A DNA stretch of 64,000 nucleotides. It comes from Anthracocystis setariae. Lineage: Eukaryota > Basidiomycota > Ustilaginomycetes > Ustilaginales > Ustilaginaceae. Where the stretch lies: positions 744,001 through 808,000 of the forward strand of contig CAKMXJ010000039.1 of the NCBI GenBank assembly GCA_928724745.1. Direction: 5' to 3'. Positions 20,328 through 30,436 of this stretch are shown in pieces (positions within the stretch are counted from its first letter, which is position 1; every line of letters begins with the position of its first letter). The notes under the pieces were generated by a model. The model did no database searches. It saw only the letters and a list, made by a program, of their open reading frames with translations, and had not been told where the DNA came from. The translations under genes were made by a program, and so were the position numbers.

Positions 20328-20430
20328 GCATTGATAGTGTAGGGGTATCATGAGTCGTTGCCACTCATCGCTTCGTATGGAGCGTGACTACCGATTCGAC
20401 TCGACCGGGGTTCGAGTCCCCGTCAATGCA
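20328..20430 (+). tRNA. tRNA-Gly(GCC) with a 32-nt intron
   Basis: I folded this by hand. The acceptor arms GCATTGA (20328-20334) and TCAATGC (20423-20429) pair perfectly, followed by discriminator A (20430). The D arm is 20337-20351. The anticodon stem AGTCG/CGACT pairs 20353-20357 with 20397-20401, and the loop is TTGCCA plus T with anticodon GCC at 20360-20362. The T arm CGGGG/CCCCG encloses TTCGAGT (20411-20417). An intron at 20364-20395 sits after position 37, the canonical eukaryotic site. A run of seven T follows at 20434-20440. The A box (TAGTGTAGGGG) and B box (GGTTCGAGTCC) internal promoters are both recognisable. Confidence 0.93.
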
Positions 20431-20433
20431 TTC

Positions 20434-20440
20434 TTTTTTT
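20434..20440 (+). terminator. RNA polymerase III terminator
   Basis: Seven consecutive T on the sense strand begin 4 bases after the tRNA 3' end, the expected stop signal for pol III. Confidence 0.85.
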
Positions 20441-21471
20441 CCTTCTCCTTCCTGTCCAATCCTTCTTTTTGTATCAGCTGTAAATTCATCCCGTCATCAA
20501 GAAATTTATCAGCGTTACAACAGGCGGGAGTGTTTTGAAATGGGAGGGGAAAAATGGAAGATGGAAGATGGATCAGCGGGGCGGAGTCGACAACACTAGG
20601 GCTTGGCAGAGTGTAGTCAGCAGGGGTAGCTCGGCGTCGGGAGTTGAAAATTTGGGTTGCCAACGCTGCAAATTGACAGCTTTCAAGGAAAATAAAAAAA
20701 AAAACCAACAACAACAATGATAGTGAGACGCGGGAGGGATGTAAGGAGGGTGTTTCCGAGGTGCATAGGATCGGAATGAGTTGTGTGGCACAGCGGGCGG
20801 CATTCACCTTGTGATCTGGTGACCTCTGATCGTTATGGATGCGCTGGGGACGTTGTCAAACAAGAGATGTAGCCACCTTATTCTGCTCCATGACTGCGAC
20901 CCATGCTTGCAGGCGGGACGGTTTCTTGGAGATGGTGACGAGGAGGGATTCACAGTGACAGCAGGGCAACAGTTACAGTTAAAAGGAAGGAATTGTGAAA
21001 CACAACCACGAGGCGATGCCAAGCCCAACTGTCAATCAAGCCCAAATTTGGGGGTTTAAGCGAGCTTTAACGTGGCGTGTGTGTGTGTGTGTGTGTGTTG
21101 ATGTTGGCATGGTAGAACTCCGCTGCTGCGAGGTGCATCTGCAGGCTTGGCTTGGCGATGTGTTGTTGTTGTTATCCCGCCTTACCGCTTCGGGGTTGGC
21201 TGTTGGATACAGTACTGTAATGGGAGTGTTGGGCGGTGGGATGGGCCGTAGGGATCTGCGATGTGAGCCTGCGAACCATCTGCTATGCCTGCAACGCTAC
21301 TCAACCATTTTGCACGGGGTCTTGTCCTTTGTTGTTGTTTGTTCTCCCCTCGACCAAACCCTGGGGTTCCACCTGGTTTTGATCCAACATCCTATACATA
21401 CCTGCCTAAACATACATGAGCTATTACCAACTAAGATCCCAACCACCACCCTCTAGACAACAACATTCACG
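20441..21471. other. Intergenic region upstream of the secreted-protein gene
   Basis: About 1 kb with no convincing gene. It contains a (GT)n run at about 21077-21098 and the perfect 12-bp palindrome TACAGTACTGTA at 21208-21219, 253 bases before the next ATG. Confidence 0.5.
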
Positions 21472-22266
21472 ATGCGCTTTGGCTCGTTAGCTCTATACTC
21501 TTCGCTGCTGGTGGCAGCGGCCAGTGCGCACGTCAATGTGCACGACTCCAACCCTGCGGCTGCGCTTCTTGTTGCTCGCGACGACGGTTCTGCCTCGACC
21601 GCCTCGGCTGTTTCCGCCGCCGCCCAAAGTGCGCTTCAAGAGTTGCAGGATGCCATTAACGAAGTGCACGGTCAGGAAACCGAAGAAGAGGACACCAAAG
21701 ATGTTGAGATGACCGATCAAGGAGATTTGTCGGCAGTAGGAAATTCGGAACAAGATGTCGAGGCAACCGGTACCGAAGAACAAACAGACGCCTCGGGCGA
21801 TGCCACCACCAACGACACGCTCGATGCTCGCGATCCCAAGAAGAAGAAAAAGGGCAACAAGCAACGTCACCACCGTTCTCGCAAACACGGCAAGAAACAA
21901 CAACAGCAGCAACAGCAACAGCACAAGCAAAATGCCCAACCGAAACCGCAACCGCAGCGACAGAACCAGGGCGGTGGAGGTCAATTCCACGGGAAAGCGA
22001 CGTACTTTGCGCCCGGTCTGGGTGCGTGTGGTGGATGGAACGGTGCTGGCGATAGGATCGTCGCGCTGTCCGGTGATGTGTATGCTGGTGGTTCGCACTG
22101 TGGCAAAGGGGTGAATGTGTGTCGTAACGGCAAGTGCGTTCCTGCAACCGTGGCGGATCTTTGCCCGGGATGTCACCCGACTAGCTTGGATTTGAGCCCG
22201 AGCTTGTTTGGAGCCCTGGCGCCTATGGATCTCGGTGTGGTTGACATCACTTGGAGCTTCACCTAG
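21472..22266 (+). CDS. Secreted double-psi beta-barrel (RlpA/expansin-like) protein
   Basis: The 264-residue protein begins with a clear signal peptide (MRFGSLALYSSLLVAAASA, likely cleavage before H20). Residues about 30-120 are Ala/Ser- then Glu/Asp/Thr-rich. Residues 121-165 are a Lys/Arg/His stretch followed by polyglutamine. The C-terminal 95 residues form a double-psi beta-barrel domain (GKATYFAPGLGACGGW ... ADLCPGC ... DLSPSLFGAL) with six cysteines, enough for three disulfides. Similar small domains occur in fungal expansin-like, papain-inhibitor-like and barwin-related secreted proteins that act on cell walls or host proteins. In a smut this makes it a candidate apoplastic protein, though no activity can be read from sequence alone. 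Confidence 0.85.
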   Translation: MRFGSLALYSSLLVAAASAHVNVHDSNPAAALLVARDDGSASTASAVSAAAQSALQELQDAINEVHGQETEEEDTKDVEMTDQGDLSAVGNSEQDVEATGTEEQTDASGDATTNDTLDARDPKKKKKGNKQRHHRSRKHGKKQQQQQQQQHKQNAQPKPQPQRQNQGGGGQFHGKATYFAPGLGACGGWNGAGDRIVALSGDVYAGGSHCGKGVNVCRNGKCVPATVADLCPGCHPTSLDLSPSLFGALAPMDLGVVDITWSFT

Positions 22267-23863
22267 ACAAGGGAGAGGGAGAGCACGATCCAGCTCGCTT
22301 GCAGTATAGCTGAAGCGGGTGACGTCGCGCTGGATCAGATGGACATGTCCCAAGTGGGGTAGTTTTGGTTTCTGAACGAGTAGCGGCAATTGATTGAGTT
22401 GATTGCATGCAGAAGAGTTGAGGGTGCTAGATGATGAGTTGTTACCATATCAGAGATCGTCAGCAGCGGAAGACTCAGTGTGTGGGTGAGATGTCAAGTC
22501 GTGTCGTGATAAGGACCAAGTAAGTGCAGGTCGTATCTTGCAGGCACGCCAAGCTACCGTGTACAGTATGTCAAGTGAGTGGAGACCATTCCGTTTCACA
22601 GGCTCCACCAAATTCCACCCGGTCTGATGTTTGTAGCTTGGTTACAGCGGCAAACCGGGGTAGCACTGTAGTTGCTGTTGGCGCGATTCAGCCGTGGTGG
22701 AAAGGTGCAGCTGCAGCCATGATTGTGGGCGATGGCTGGCAAGCAGCGCTGCAGGGCTGAAGGAATTCACAGAGTAGGATGCAAGTTTACCCTTGCCACA
22801 GCATTGTTTGGTTGGTTTGCGTGGAGGCATGCCTTCCAAGTTCAGCTTGGGATCAGCGCATGAACCGAGCCGAAGCAGAAGACTGCGTTCACAACAAGCG
22901 TAGGCTGAGAGCCGCCAGATGCTGGCCCTTGTCGATACCCCCCACTTTGCAAGAAATGATAATCCCCCGCAATTTTGCCGCGACCCTCGATTGACTGAAA
23001 TGTAAGCCTTAGAAGACTTCCACCATCTGTCCACGACTGGCTATTCATTCTCTCGTGCCAGAGCGAGTGGTATTAATAAGATGGACCCATGCATTTTCTT
23101 GTCATATCAAAGATGCGAAAAGTTGGCATACATGGTGCTATTTTGGGGAGCGCTGTATGAGACAGGTGCCTTTCTTGTGGTGTTGCGGTTGAGCTGAAAT
23201 TTTCAATAATTAATAGGAAAAGCGTCCAAAATGACGGTTTGGCCAGCCCAAACGAACGAACGAACGACAGAACACCTTTGCCCCCACTTTGACCGGTTTT
23301 ATCACCCCAGGCCCTTCGGTCCAGAATTGACTCTGTTTCTCTCCCTATTCTCCCTTTCTTGAATGCTGTTCCTTCGAAATACAATATGTCATTCTTTCTT
23401 CTACACGAGCTTGGCTGCATCGTGATCCTGCGTCTCGAGGCGAGTTCGCAGAGGTTGCGTGCGGCGTGAGTGGGAGAAGGTGAGAAATCCGCGGCTTAGG
23501 ATTGGCGGAATCATTATTGGCTCGGTGAATTCAACGGTGCATCACTCACGGCGGGCAATCCCCGCACGCGTCGTTTGCATCCAATACCACTCCTCCGCAT
23601 CCAGAAAGCCATCAACACAACCGAGGCTGTCCAGGTACAGTACAGTACCCGCTACTGTATGGCCGCCGGATAGCCATCTCTACCCCACTCCGGTCCGTGC
23701 ATCGCGCGCTGCTGGTCAATCCAGTCGCGAGAATATATACTCGACCGAACGCAAACCACTCGCCTCGCCTCGCCCTCGGTCACATCCTCCTCTCTCTCTC
23801 TCCCTTTACTTCTCCTTCGTATCACCTCGTTCGTATCAGGAAGAATCACCTCTATACACCAAA
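22267..23863. other. Intergenic region and ILV3 promoter
   Basis: About 1.6 kb. The right end holds overlapping GTACAGTA octamers at 23635-23647, a TATA box near 23735 and a CT-rich tract (23787-23818) just before the ILV3 start. Another GTACAGTA lies at 22561. No gene is seen. Confidence 0.5.
23732..23739 (+). promoter_or_regulatory. TATA box of ILV3
   Basis: AATATATA lies about 130 bases upstream of the ATG at 23864 and is followed by a CT-rich leader. It implies that the open frame further upstream is mostly outside the mRNA. Confidence 0.5.
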
Positions 23864-25666
23864 ATGGCACACGGAGAAGTCGAGCTTCGCGACACGGGTC
23901 GCAACGGCAATGGGGCTGCCGCCAGCACTGCGCCTAAACTCAATCGCATCAGTTCGTTCATCACTCAGTCCGCGGACAAGGGCGCTGCTCAGTCGATGCT
24001 TCACGCATGTGGCATCACTGTCCAAGACTTTGACAAGGCCCAAGTCGGAATCTCGTCGGTCTGGTGGGAGGGTAACCCATGCAACACCCACCTTCTCGAA
24101 TTCGGTCGCAAGATCAAGCAAGGCTGCGAGGCTGTCGGTCTCGTGGGTCTTCAAAACAACACCGTCGGTGTTTCCGATGCCATCACCATGGGCGGTCCAG
24201 GCATGCAGTATTCGCTCCCATCCAGAGAGTTGATCGCCGATTCGATCGAGACCATCACCATGGCACAGTACCATGACGCCAACGTCTCCATCCCTGGTTG
24301 CGACAAGAACATGCCCGGCTGCATGATCGCAGCACTCAGGCACAACCGTCCCACCATCATCGTCTACGGCGGTACCATCCAACCCGGTAAGCACGGCATG
24401 GATATGCCTGGCTTGGGCAGGAAAAAGGGAGACCCATGCAACGTCGCCGATAACTTTGAAGCCACGGGTGCTTACGCCAAGGGTCTCATCACTGCTGAGC
24501 AGCGAGTCGACCTCATCAGGAACGCTTGCCCCGGTCCCGGTGCCTGTGGTGGCATGTACACTGCCAACACGCTTTCCACTGCCATCGAGGTGATGGGAAT
24601 GGGTCTGCCGCTTACGAGCAGTACGCCTGCCGTCTATCCCGAAAAGACGCAAGAGTGTCTACGTGTCGGCGGCTATATCAAGAACTTGCTCGAAAAGGAC
24701 ATCAAGCCACGCGACATCATGACCAAGCAAGCGTTCGAGAATGCCATCGTCATGACGCATGTGCTTGGCGGTTCCACCAACGCTGTTCTCCATTTGATCG
24801 CCGTTGCTCGTGCCGGTGATGTCGACATTACCATTGACGACTTCCAGCGCCTCGGTGACAAGACGCCCATGCTTGCCGATGTCAAGCCTTCGGGCAAGTA
24901 CTACATGGAGGATATCCACAAGATCGGAGGTGTGCCTCGTGTTCTCAAGTACATCCTCGACAACACTGACCTGCTGCATGGTGATGTGATGACTTGCACG
25001 GGTAAGACGATGCGCGAGAACCTGGCCGATGTCGAACCGCTCGAGTTCGAGACCCAGGACATCATTCGTCCGCTCAGCAACCCGATCAAGGCGACGGGTC
25101 ACTTGACCGTCATGCGCGGCTCGCTCTGCCCCGGTGGTGCTGTGTCCAAACTCACAGGCAAGGAGGGTCTTACGTTCGACGGTACCGCCGTTGTGTTTGA
25201 TGGAGAGGAGGGTATCACGGAAGCCATCGCTGAGGGTCGTGTTAAGGATGGCAGTGTTGTCATTGTGCGCTATGTTGGACCCAAGGGTGGCCCGGGTATG
25301 CCGGAAATGCTCGGCCCCACTGGTGCCATCATGGGTGCCGGGCTTGGCAAGACTGTGGCTCTGATCACGGACGGTCGCTTCTCGGGTGCCTCGCACGGGT
25401 TCTGTACCGGCCACGTTGTTCCCGAAGCAGCGGTAGGTGGACCTATTGCGCTGGTTCACGATGGCGACAGAATCACCATCGATGCGCACACGAGGGAGAT
25501 CAATCTGCACATCAGCGATGACGAGATGCAAAAAAGGAAGGAGGTTTGGAATAAGGAGAAAAAGGGCAAGATGGTGTCTAAGCACAAGCGGGGTTGGTTG
25601 TACAAGTTCGCCAGGGATGTGCAGAATGCTTCCGAGGGGTGTGTCACCGATCGCGATTTGTTTTGA
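23864..25666 (+). CDS. ILV3: Dihydroxyacid dehydratase (valine/isoleucine biosynthesis)
   Basis: The 600-residue enzyme dehydrates 2,3-dihydroxy-isovalerate and its isoleucine-pathway analogue to the 2-keto acids. Family signatures are clear: the Fe-S ligand region [44 protein letters not shown], and near the C-terminus [20 protein letters not shown]. Length and order match the full enzyme. The N-terminus ([16 protein letters not shown]) is acidic or neutral and does not look like a mitochondrial presequence, although the pathway is normally mitochondrial in fungi. The frame stays open upstream with Arg/Ser-rich codons but has no ATG, and a TATA box lies within it. It could therefore be a cytosolic paralogue, or have an unusual internal signal. 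Confidence 0.95.
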   Translation: MAHGEVELRDTGRNGNGAAASTAPKLNRISSFITQSADKGAAQSMLHACGITVQDFDKAQVGISSVWWEGNPCNTHLLEFGRKIKQGCEAVGLVGLQNNTVGVSDAITMGGPGMQYSLPSRELIADSIETITMAQYHDANVSIPGCDKNMPGCMIAALRHNRPTIIVYGGTIQPGKHGMDMPGLGRKKGDPCNVADNFEATGAYAKGLITAEQRVDLIRNACPGPGACGGMYTANTLSTAIEVMGMGLPLTSSTPAVYPEKTQECLRVGGYIKNLLEKDIKPRDIMTKQAFENAIVMTHVLGGSTNAVLHLIAVARAGDVDITIDDFQRLGDKTPMLADVKPSGKYYMEDIHKIGGVPRVLKYILDNTDLLHGDVMTCTGKTMRENLADVEPLEFETQDIIRPLSNPIKATGHLTVMRGSLCPGGAVSKLTGKEGLTFDGTAVVFDGEEGITEAIAEGRVKDGSVVIVRYVGPKGGPGMPEMLGPTGAIMGAGLGKTVALITDGRFSGASHGFCTGHVVPEAAVGGPIALVHDGDRITIDAHTREINLHISDDEMQKRKEVWNKEKKGKMVSKHKRGWLYKFARDVQNASEGCVTDRDLF

Positions 25667-25929
25667 TTTGGTCTGAGGATAGTTGGAATTGCATGCATTA
25701 TTAGACTGCTAACTATCGTGTCGAATCGTATGCTGATGTGTTTAGTTGAGATGAAGTCAGAGTATGAAGGGCGGAACGTGTCTGCGTGGGGGGAAAGCGG
25801 GGGTTGAGAGCCCGAGATCCGAAATTTGAGTCGGAATTTTGGGCGAGATTTTTGACACCACTTTTGAGTTTATTCCTTCCTACGAACGTTGATGCTTTCG
25901 ACAACAACAGGGGAAGGAAGGTAAGCAGG

Positions 25930-27102
25930 ATGTCGTTCGGGTTTCAATTTGACGATTCCGAAATGGACGAGGACTACCTGAATTCCTCGCACGATCAAGC
26001 TGCTTTCCCAGCAGAATCGACGGCAAAGGCGGCAGAGCAAGCGCCGTTCGCGACCCATTCCTTGGACGAGATGTTGCACAGGCTGCCATCGAGGATATCC
26101 TACTCGTCGATTAACGTGGAGCTGGGGTCAGGGAGGGCGCAGAGGTTGTTGAGACGTGATTTGTTCGATGCGCGGTTTCAGATGCTGCTGGACGAGGACG
26201 AGGATGAGGGGGAGGGGGAAGGGGTGGCAGTCGACGCAAAGGTGGATTCGCAGTCCGACTTGATCCCAGGCGTGTACGAAGGGGGATTGAAAACGTGGGA
26301 ATGTGCGCTCGATCTCGTCCAAGTTCTCGAAAACTTACATTGCAATTCTGGAAGCACAGAAGGCGAGGTTAGTTGGTCTGCTAGGTTCCACAACAAAGAC
26401 GTCTTAGAGTTGGGATGCGGGACTGCGCTTCCCTCGCTGTTCCTCCTTAGCCAAGTGTTGAACGATCCACCATCCACGGATAAGTGCGGGCTTACTCTGC
26501 ATTTGGCCGACTACAACGCACAGGTGCTGCAACTCGTAACGCTGCCCAACCTGATCCTTACCTGGTGGACCTCGCGCGCAGCCACCGCATTCCGCACGGG
26601 CAAAGGCGCAGAGGAACTGCTTCACGAACGTCACGAACTCAAACGCCGAGGTCAGGACCACTTCGACACCTCCCATCCCTCCCACCTCGAACACCACGGC
26701 GAACTCGCCCTTACAGACGACCTCCTCCTCGCCTTCATCGCATCCTTACATGAACGTGGACTCGAACTCAAATTCTACTCGGGCGGATGGAGCAATTTCC
26801 CACGCTCGATCACAACCTCCGGGCGCGTGGATGTGACGTTAACGTCCGAGACCATCTACTCGCTCGAATCGTTACCCGAACTGGTCAAGTTGCTAAGCAG
26901 ATACGCTAGGCCACAACAACCAGGTACGCAGGCAGGCACGGTGTTGGTCGCAGCCAAAGTGATCTACTTCGGCGTAGGCGGCGGTGTCGAATTGTTCAAA
27001 CAAACCCTGGCACAGTTGACACCAACCGCTACGCTGCAAACGCTGCATAGCGTGACAAACGGTGTCGGAAGAACAGTCCTCTCAGTCACTTTTCAACCCT
27101 AG
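25930..27102 (+). CDS. HPM1: Protein histidine N-methyltransferase (HPM1/METTL18 family)
   Basis: The 390-residue protein begins MSFGFQFDDSEMD and carries the family signature blocks: DLIPGVYEGGLKTWECALDLV, then the SAM-binding motif VLELGCGTALPSLFLL, LHLADYNAQVLQLVTLPN and, near the end, VDVTLTSETIYS. Yeast Hpm1 methylates a histidine of ribosomal protein uL3; by homology this protein should act on the large ribosomal subunit. Insertions relative to the compact family are an acidic loop (about residues 89-100) and an extended region before the last strands. It ends 82 bp from the convergent GST-like gene. Confidence 0.9.
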   Translation: MSFGFQFDDSEMDEDYLNSSHDQAAFPAESTAKAAEQAPFATHSLDEMLHRLPSRISYSSINVELGSGRAQRLLRRDLFDARFQMLLDEDEDEGEGEGVAVDAKVDSQSDLIPGVYEGGLKTWECALDLVQVLENLHCNSGSTEGEVSWSARFHNKDVLELGCGTALPSLFLLSQVLNDPPSTDKCGLTLHLADYNAQVLQLVTLPNLILTWWTSRAATAFRTGKGAEELLHERHELKRRGQDHFDTSHPSHLEHHGELALTDDLLLAFIASLHERGLELKFYSGGWSNFPRSITTSGRVDVTLTSETIYSLESLPELVKLLSRYARPQQPGTQAGTVLVAAKVIYFGVGGGVELFKQTLAQLTPTATLQTLHSVTNGVGRTVLSVTFQP

Positions 27103-27184
27103 CACGTTCCACATGAAATGGACTGGACAAAACGTTTTAGTCACATTGCATCTGAAAGTGTCCCCCGCGCATCAATGGTTGGCC

Positions 27185-28267
27185 CTAGACAAAGTCCTCT
27201 GCGAGATCACCACACCATTCGAGCATAGCGTCGACCCATTTGGCAACAGGTTTATGTGCGTACCAAATCTCACGGGCGATCTTGTCGCCAGCAGCCCTAG
27301 TGAAGACGTACCAACCGAACAGCACAAAGTCGGCATGCGTAGGATCGTCACCACCTGCAAACCAGAGTGGACGCTTGCTCCTACTTGCGCTCCTACTACC
27401 GTTCGACGCACTCATCTGTGTGCTCGAGTCCGGCCCTCCTTCGCAGGTGAGCATGGCATTGACCACTTCCAACTTGGCAATCGCTTGCTGCACATGGTTC
27501 TGCACTTCGGTGGTCGACATTGTACTGACCTTGGCCCAGCGCTGCTTGCCGATCTTGACGTCGGCAAAGTACGTGGCGGATTCGGTGTCGAGCATGGCAT
27601 GCACGCCTCGTTGGGCCAACGGACCGATGTGCGGCGCAAGCACGACCTTGCCGAACTGGTTCAACATGGCCGCGAGCCGTTTGGTAGACGAGTTGCCAAA
27701 GATGCGGTAGCCCTCGGGATGACGACGCTCGAGGTATTCGGCAATGTTCCACGAGTCGACGAGATGCGAGCCGTCGCTGAGCTCGAGTGCGGGGACGGTG
27801 ACGTTGTCGGCAACGCGCTCGGCAAGGTCGTTGCGGATCTGGATGAAGGTGAGACGTTGACGTTCGTAGCCGATGTTGAGCAGTTTGAGATCGAGGAGGG
27901 TCTTGATCGTGTGGGGCGAGAAGCATGCTGTGCCACCGGGCTTGTTGGTGAGGTCGAAGAGGACGAGGCCTGATGTGCCGGTGCCGAGCGAAGTGCTGTC
28001 GGCGCGAGAAACGTGCGAGGCAGGTTGATCGCTTTCGCGAGCGGGTGCAGGGTCTGGAACCGCTTGATTGACCGCAGATGCCACTGGCGCAGTGACTGGA
28101 GCAGATCCGGTTTCGCTCGAGGTGACGCGAACATTGGAATCCGTCTCTGAGAGGGTGAGATCCTCCAAACCGGCCTCGGAACCAGCCGTGGTGGTGGGCA
28201 CCGTAGAGAAGTCCTCTTCAGTATCGGCAGCAGAGCCAGCCTTCTTAACGTCCGAAGTGGTCTCCAT
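27185..28267 (-). CDS. Glutathione S-transferase-like protein with disordered N-terminal extension
   Basis: The 360-residue protein starts METTSDVKKAG. About 75 disordered residues are followed by a thioredoxin-fold N-terminal domain (LVLFDLTNKPGGTACFSPHTIKTLLDL, then VPALELSDGSHLVDSWNIAEYLE). The helical C-terminal domain ends LFGWYVFTRAAGDKIAREIWY and WVDAMLEWCGDL. The Pro-containing cis loop (TVPALE) and the following Asp-Ser motif match glutathione-binding sites. The pattern resembles the beta-etherase/fungal GST subgroup used in detoxification or secondary metabolism. No targeting signal is seen. A 303-codon open frame on the opposite strand is a codon-bias shadow. Confidence 0.85.
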   Translation of the reverse strand: METTSDVKKAGSAADTEEDFSTVPTTTAGSEAGLEDLTLSETDSNVRVTSSETGSAPVTAPVASAVNQAVPDPAPARESDQPASHVSRADSTSLGTGTSGLVLFDLTNKPGGTACFSPHTIKTLLDLKLLNIGYERQRLTFIQIRNDLAERVADNVTVPALELSDGSHLVDSWNIAEYLERRHPEGYRIFGNSSTKRLAAMLNQFGKVVLAPHIGPLAQRGVHAMLDTESATYFADVKIGKQRWAKVSTMSTTEVQNHVQQAIAKLEVVNAMLTCEGGPDSSTQMSASNGSRSASRSKRPLWFAGGDDPTHADFVLFGWYVFTRAAGDKIAREIWYAHKPVAKWVDAMLEWCGDLAEDFV

Positions 28268-29065
28268 ACTGACGATGCGTGCTGCAGTTGGCGATGATGG
28301 AGAGAGTCAAAGGAGCCTAGTGTTGTGGGGGGATGTCGTGGGGTGATAGATACATGCAAGCTACAGGCAGCAAGACATGTGATGCCAGGGTCATGGTACA
28401 GTCAGCCTAAGCGCAACATCAAGCCAGCACTTCGGCCTATTGTCCTTGGATTTTTTGCATCATTCCGTCATTTCGCTCGAGCAGCGCGCACAAGACGCAG
28501 ATGCAGTGAAATCCTTAACCCCGCCTCAACCAAACCAGAGAACTTTGCAGACATGGTCGCACGACCCGTATCACACAGACACATGCACACACTCACTCAC
28601 ACTGTCGAACACCTCTGTCATGCTTCATTCCGGTCTCTCTGTTGTGCTTGACAACCTACCCGGATTCATCCAAGCAAGTCCTATGTCATAGCTGCAATAC
28701 CGCCAAGCTGAGAGCATGCGCAACTCGAATTCCAATCATTGGCAACAGAGTGAGCAGAGGTGCAGTAAGGCAAGAGGCGGTCGAGCGAATTCCTCCACTT
28801 CCTGCAGTCATGCTGCACGGACCAGTATTGGCAATTGTTTTAACCAGAGTGTCAGATCGAAGCAAGGATACACGATAACCGAGCGGCGCATTCATCGTAC
28901 CGGAGAGGAGGACGTCTTGCTCCGCTACATTTCCGGCAAGCATGGCTGTCAGCTGGATGGCGAACACTTCTGAAGACACGAATGATATCCTAGAATGGTA
29001 TTGTTGGGTACGATACAAATACATCTTGTTGAGCTGATTCAGTGGGAAAAAAAGTGACTGGAAGC
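28268..29065. other. Intergenic region
   Basis: About 800 bases between two minus-strand genes. They should contain the promoter of the GST-like gene and the 3' end of CWC2. No coding or RNA feature is recognised. Confidence 0.5.
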
Positions 29066-30436
29066 TTAGCTGTCCTCCTCGCTGTCACTTGCATATGCTG
29101 CAAGGCTCCCGAGCCCGTTTGAGGCTGGTTTCGATGTGACTTTGCCCTGCTGCTGTCGTGGAGTCTGTAGTGAGGCGAGGTTGGAAATAACACTGCTCGC
29201 CGCTGACGATGTTGCTGGAGCGGCACCAGTTTGAACGGCTTGAGCTTCGGCCGCAGCCGCAGCCGCAGCCTGTCGCTCCCGTGCGATTTCAGCCCAAGCA
29301 CGTTCGTTCTCCTCATCCAACTTGCGCATCTCGTCCTCATGGTTCTCCTGTGCAATTCGTCGGCGCTTCGAGTGGGCATCGTTTGCAGCATTTGAACCGG
29401 ATTCGAGCGCTTCGAGAGCTCGAAGCGCTCGCTGAGCCTCTATCGCTTGCGTAGACATGCTCGCCATGATGGCCGCCTCTCCAGCGCGACGCAGCTGCTC
29501 CTGGTTTCGCTTCTGTGCAGCGGGGTTGGGATCATCGGAAGCCCAGCGAACGTTGATGATCTCATCGTGGTCTAGGGACTGATTGAGCATGGCTTCCTTT
29601 GCGAACTGCGCATTGGCTTCGTACTTGTACGTGACAAAGGCGCACGAGCGACCTGTCAGTACGCGCAATCGATCGATCTCTCCCCACTCGCTGAAATGGC
29701 GCCTTACGACACGCTCGGTGGCATTATCTGTCTCGGGTCGTACAGAGTTGTGCTGTGGACGGTAGGTTTTGGGGTCGTGTTTGGGACGTGGACCACTCTT
29801 GCTCTTGGCATCGTTGACGCTTCGGCCACCCTTGAGGGTTTTGCCACCGTCTCTCCAAGCAGTGTTGGTGGATTTGGGAGATGAAATGCCATGTTCTTCA
29901 TGGATCCTTCCTACGTAGAGGGTGCGGTTGAGCTTGGAGAGTGAGCCTGTTCCGCTCATGTCGTCCTTGTAATTGCCGAGCTTCTCCCTGCCGAAGCAGT
30001 CGCGTCCCTGGCTGGGAAAGTCATTTGGGCGCGGAAGTCGATGGAGAAAGTTGCACTCGACGCCATGCGGACAGCAACCACGAGCGAAGTGGATGCAGCA
30101 GTAGACGGCTTCGTCCGGCGTGATGGATGCGCCCTGCTGGATTCGAGCCGCGTGGGTCTTGAGCGTGACGTCGGCTTTGGTGTAGCCAGAGTCACGAGCA
30201 ATGTCGCACCTTGTCTCACGCTTTGCCTTTTGCGCTTCATTCTCTTCCCTGTCGACGCCAGCGTAGTTTTCGTACCAAATGTTGAAGGTGCCTGCGGACT
30301 CGGGTCTTGCGCTGAAAGCTTCTCGAATGGCGTTGAACTTGGCCAAGGATACTTGCTTTCGGGCTGGGCGTGGCTGATAGGAAGTGGACGCCACTTGCCC
30401 AGGCACATCAGCGCCGTCGGCTTGTATCTCGCTCAT
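29066..30436 (-). CDS. CWC2: Pre-mRNA-splicing factor CWC2 (RBM22-like)
   Basis: The 456-residue protein starts at MSEIQADG; an in-frame extension to 30520 lacks an ATG. An N-terminal Torus region (FNIWYENYAG, RCDIARDSGYTKAD) leads into a CCCH zinc finger (CCIHFARGCCPHGVECNFLH). An RRM follows, with RNP2-like RTLYVGRIHEE and RNP1-like SCAFVTYKYEANAQFAKEAM. A Ser/Lys-rich insert of about 55 residues splits the RRM. The C-terminus is an Ala/Glu-rich coiled coil with AERQAAAAAAAEAQ. In yeast, Cwc2 contacts U6 and the intron at the spliceosome active site as part of the Prp19-related complex. It diverges from the LRR gene. Confidence 0.92.
   Translation of the reverse strand: MSEIQADGADVPGQVASTSYQPRPARKQVSLAKFNAIREAFSARPESAGTFNIWYENYAGVDREENEAQKAKRETRCDIARDSGYTKADVTLKTHAARIQQGASITPDEAVYCCIHFARGCCPHGVECNFLHRLPRPNDFPSQGRDCFGREKLGNYKDDMSGTGSLSKLNRTLYVGRIHEEHGISSPKSTNTAWRDGGKTLKGGRSVNDAKSKSGPRPKHDPKTYRPQHNSVRPETDNATERVVRRHFSEWGEIDRLRVLTGRSCAFVTYKYEANAQFAKEAMLNQSLDHDEIINVRWASDDPNPAAQKRNQEQLRRAGEAAIMASMSTQAIEAQRALRALEALESGSNAANDAHSKRRRIAQENHEDEMRKLDEENERAWAEIARERQAAAAAAAEAQAVQTGAAPATSSAASSVISNLASLQTPRQQQGKVTSKPASNGLGSLAAYASDSEEDS

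Noticed and set aside
24659..25585. A 308-aa minus-strand frame opposite ILV3
   Set aside because: Shadow of the strongly biased ILV3 coding strand; a single sense CTA separates it from the next such frame.
27062..27973. A 303-aa plus-strand frame opposite the GST-like gene
   Set aside because: It is codon-aligned to the GST-like gene, overlaps the end of HPM1 and shows no family motif, whereas the minus strand encodes a clear GST fold.
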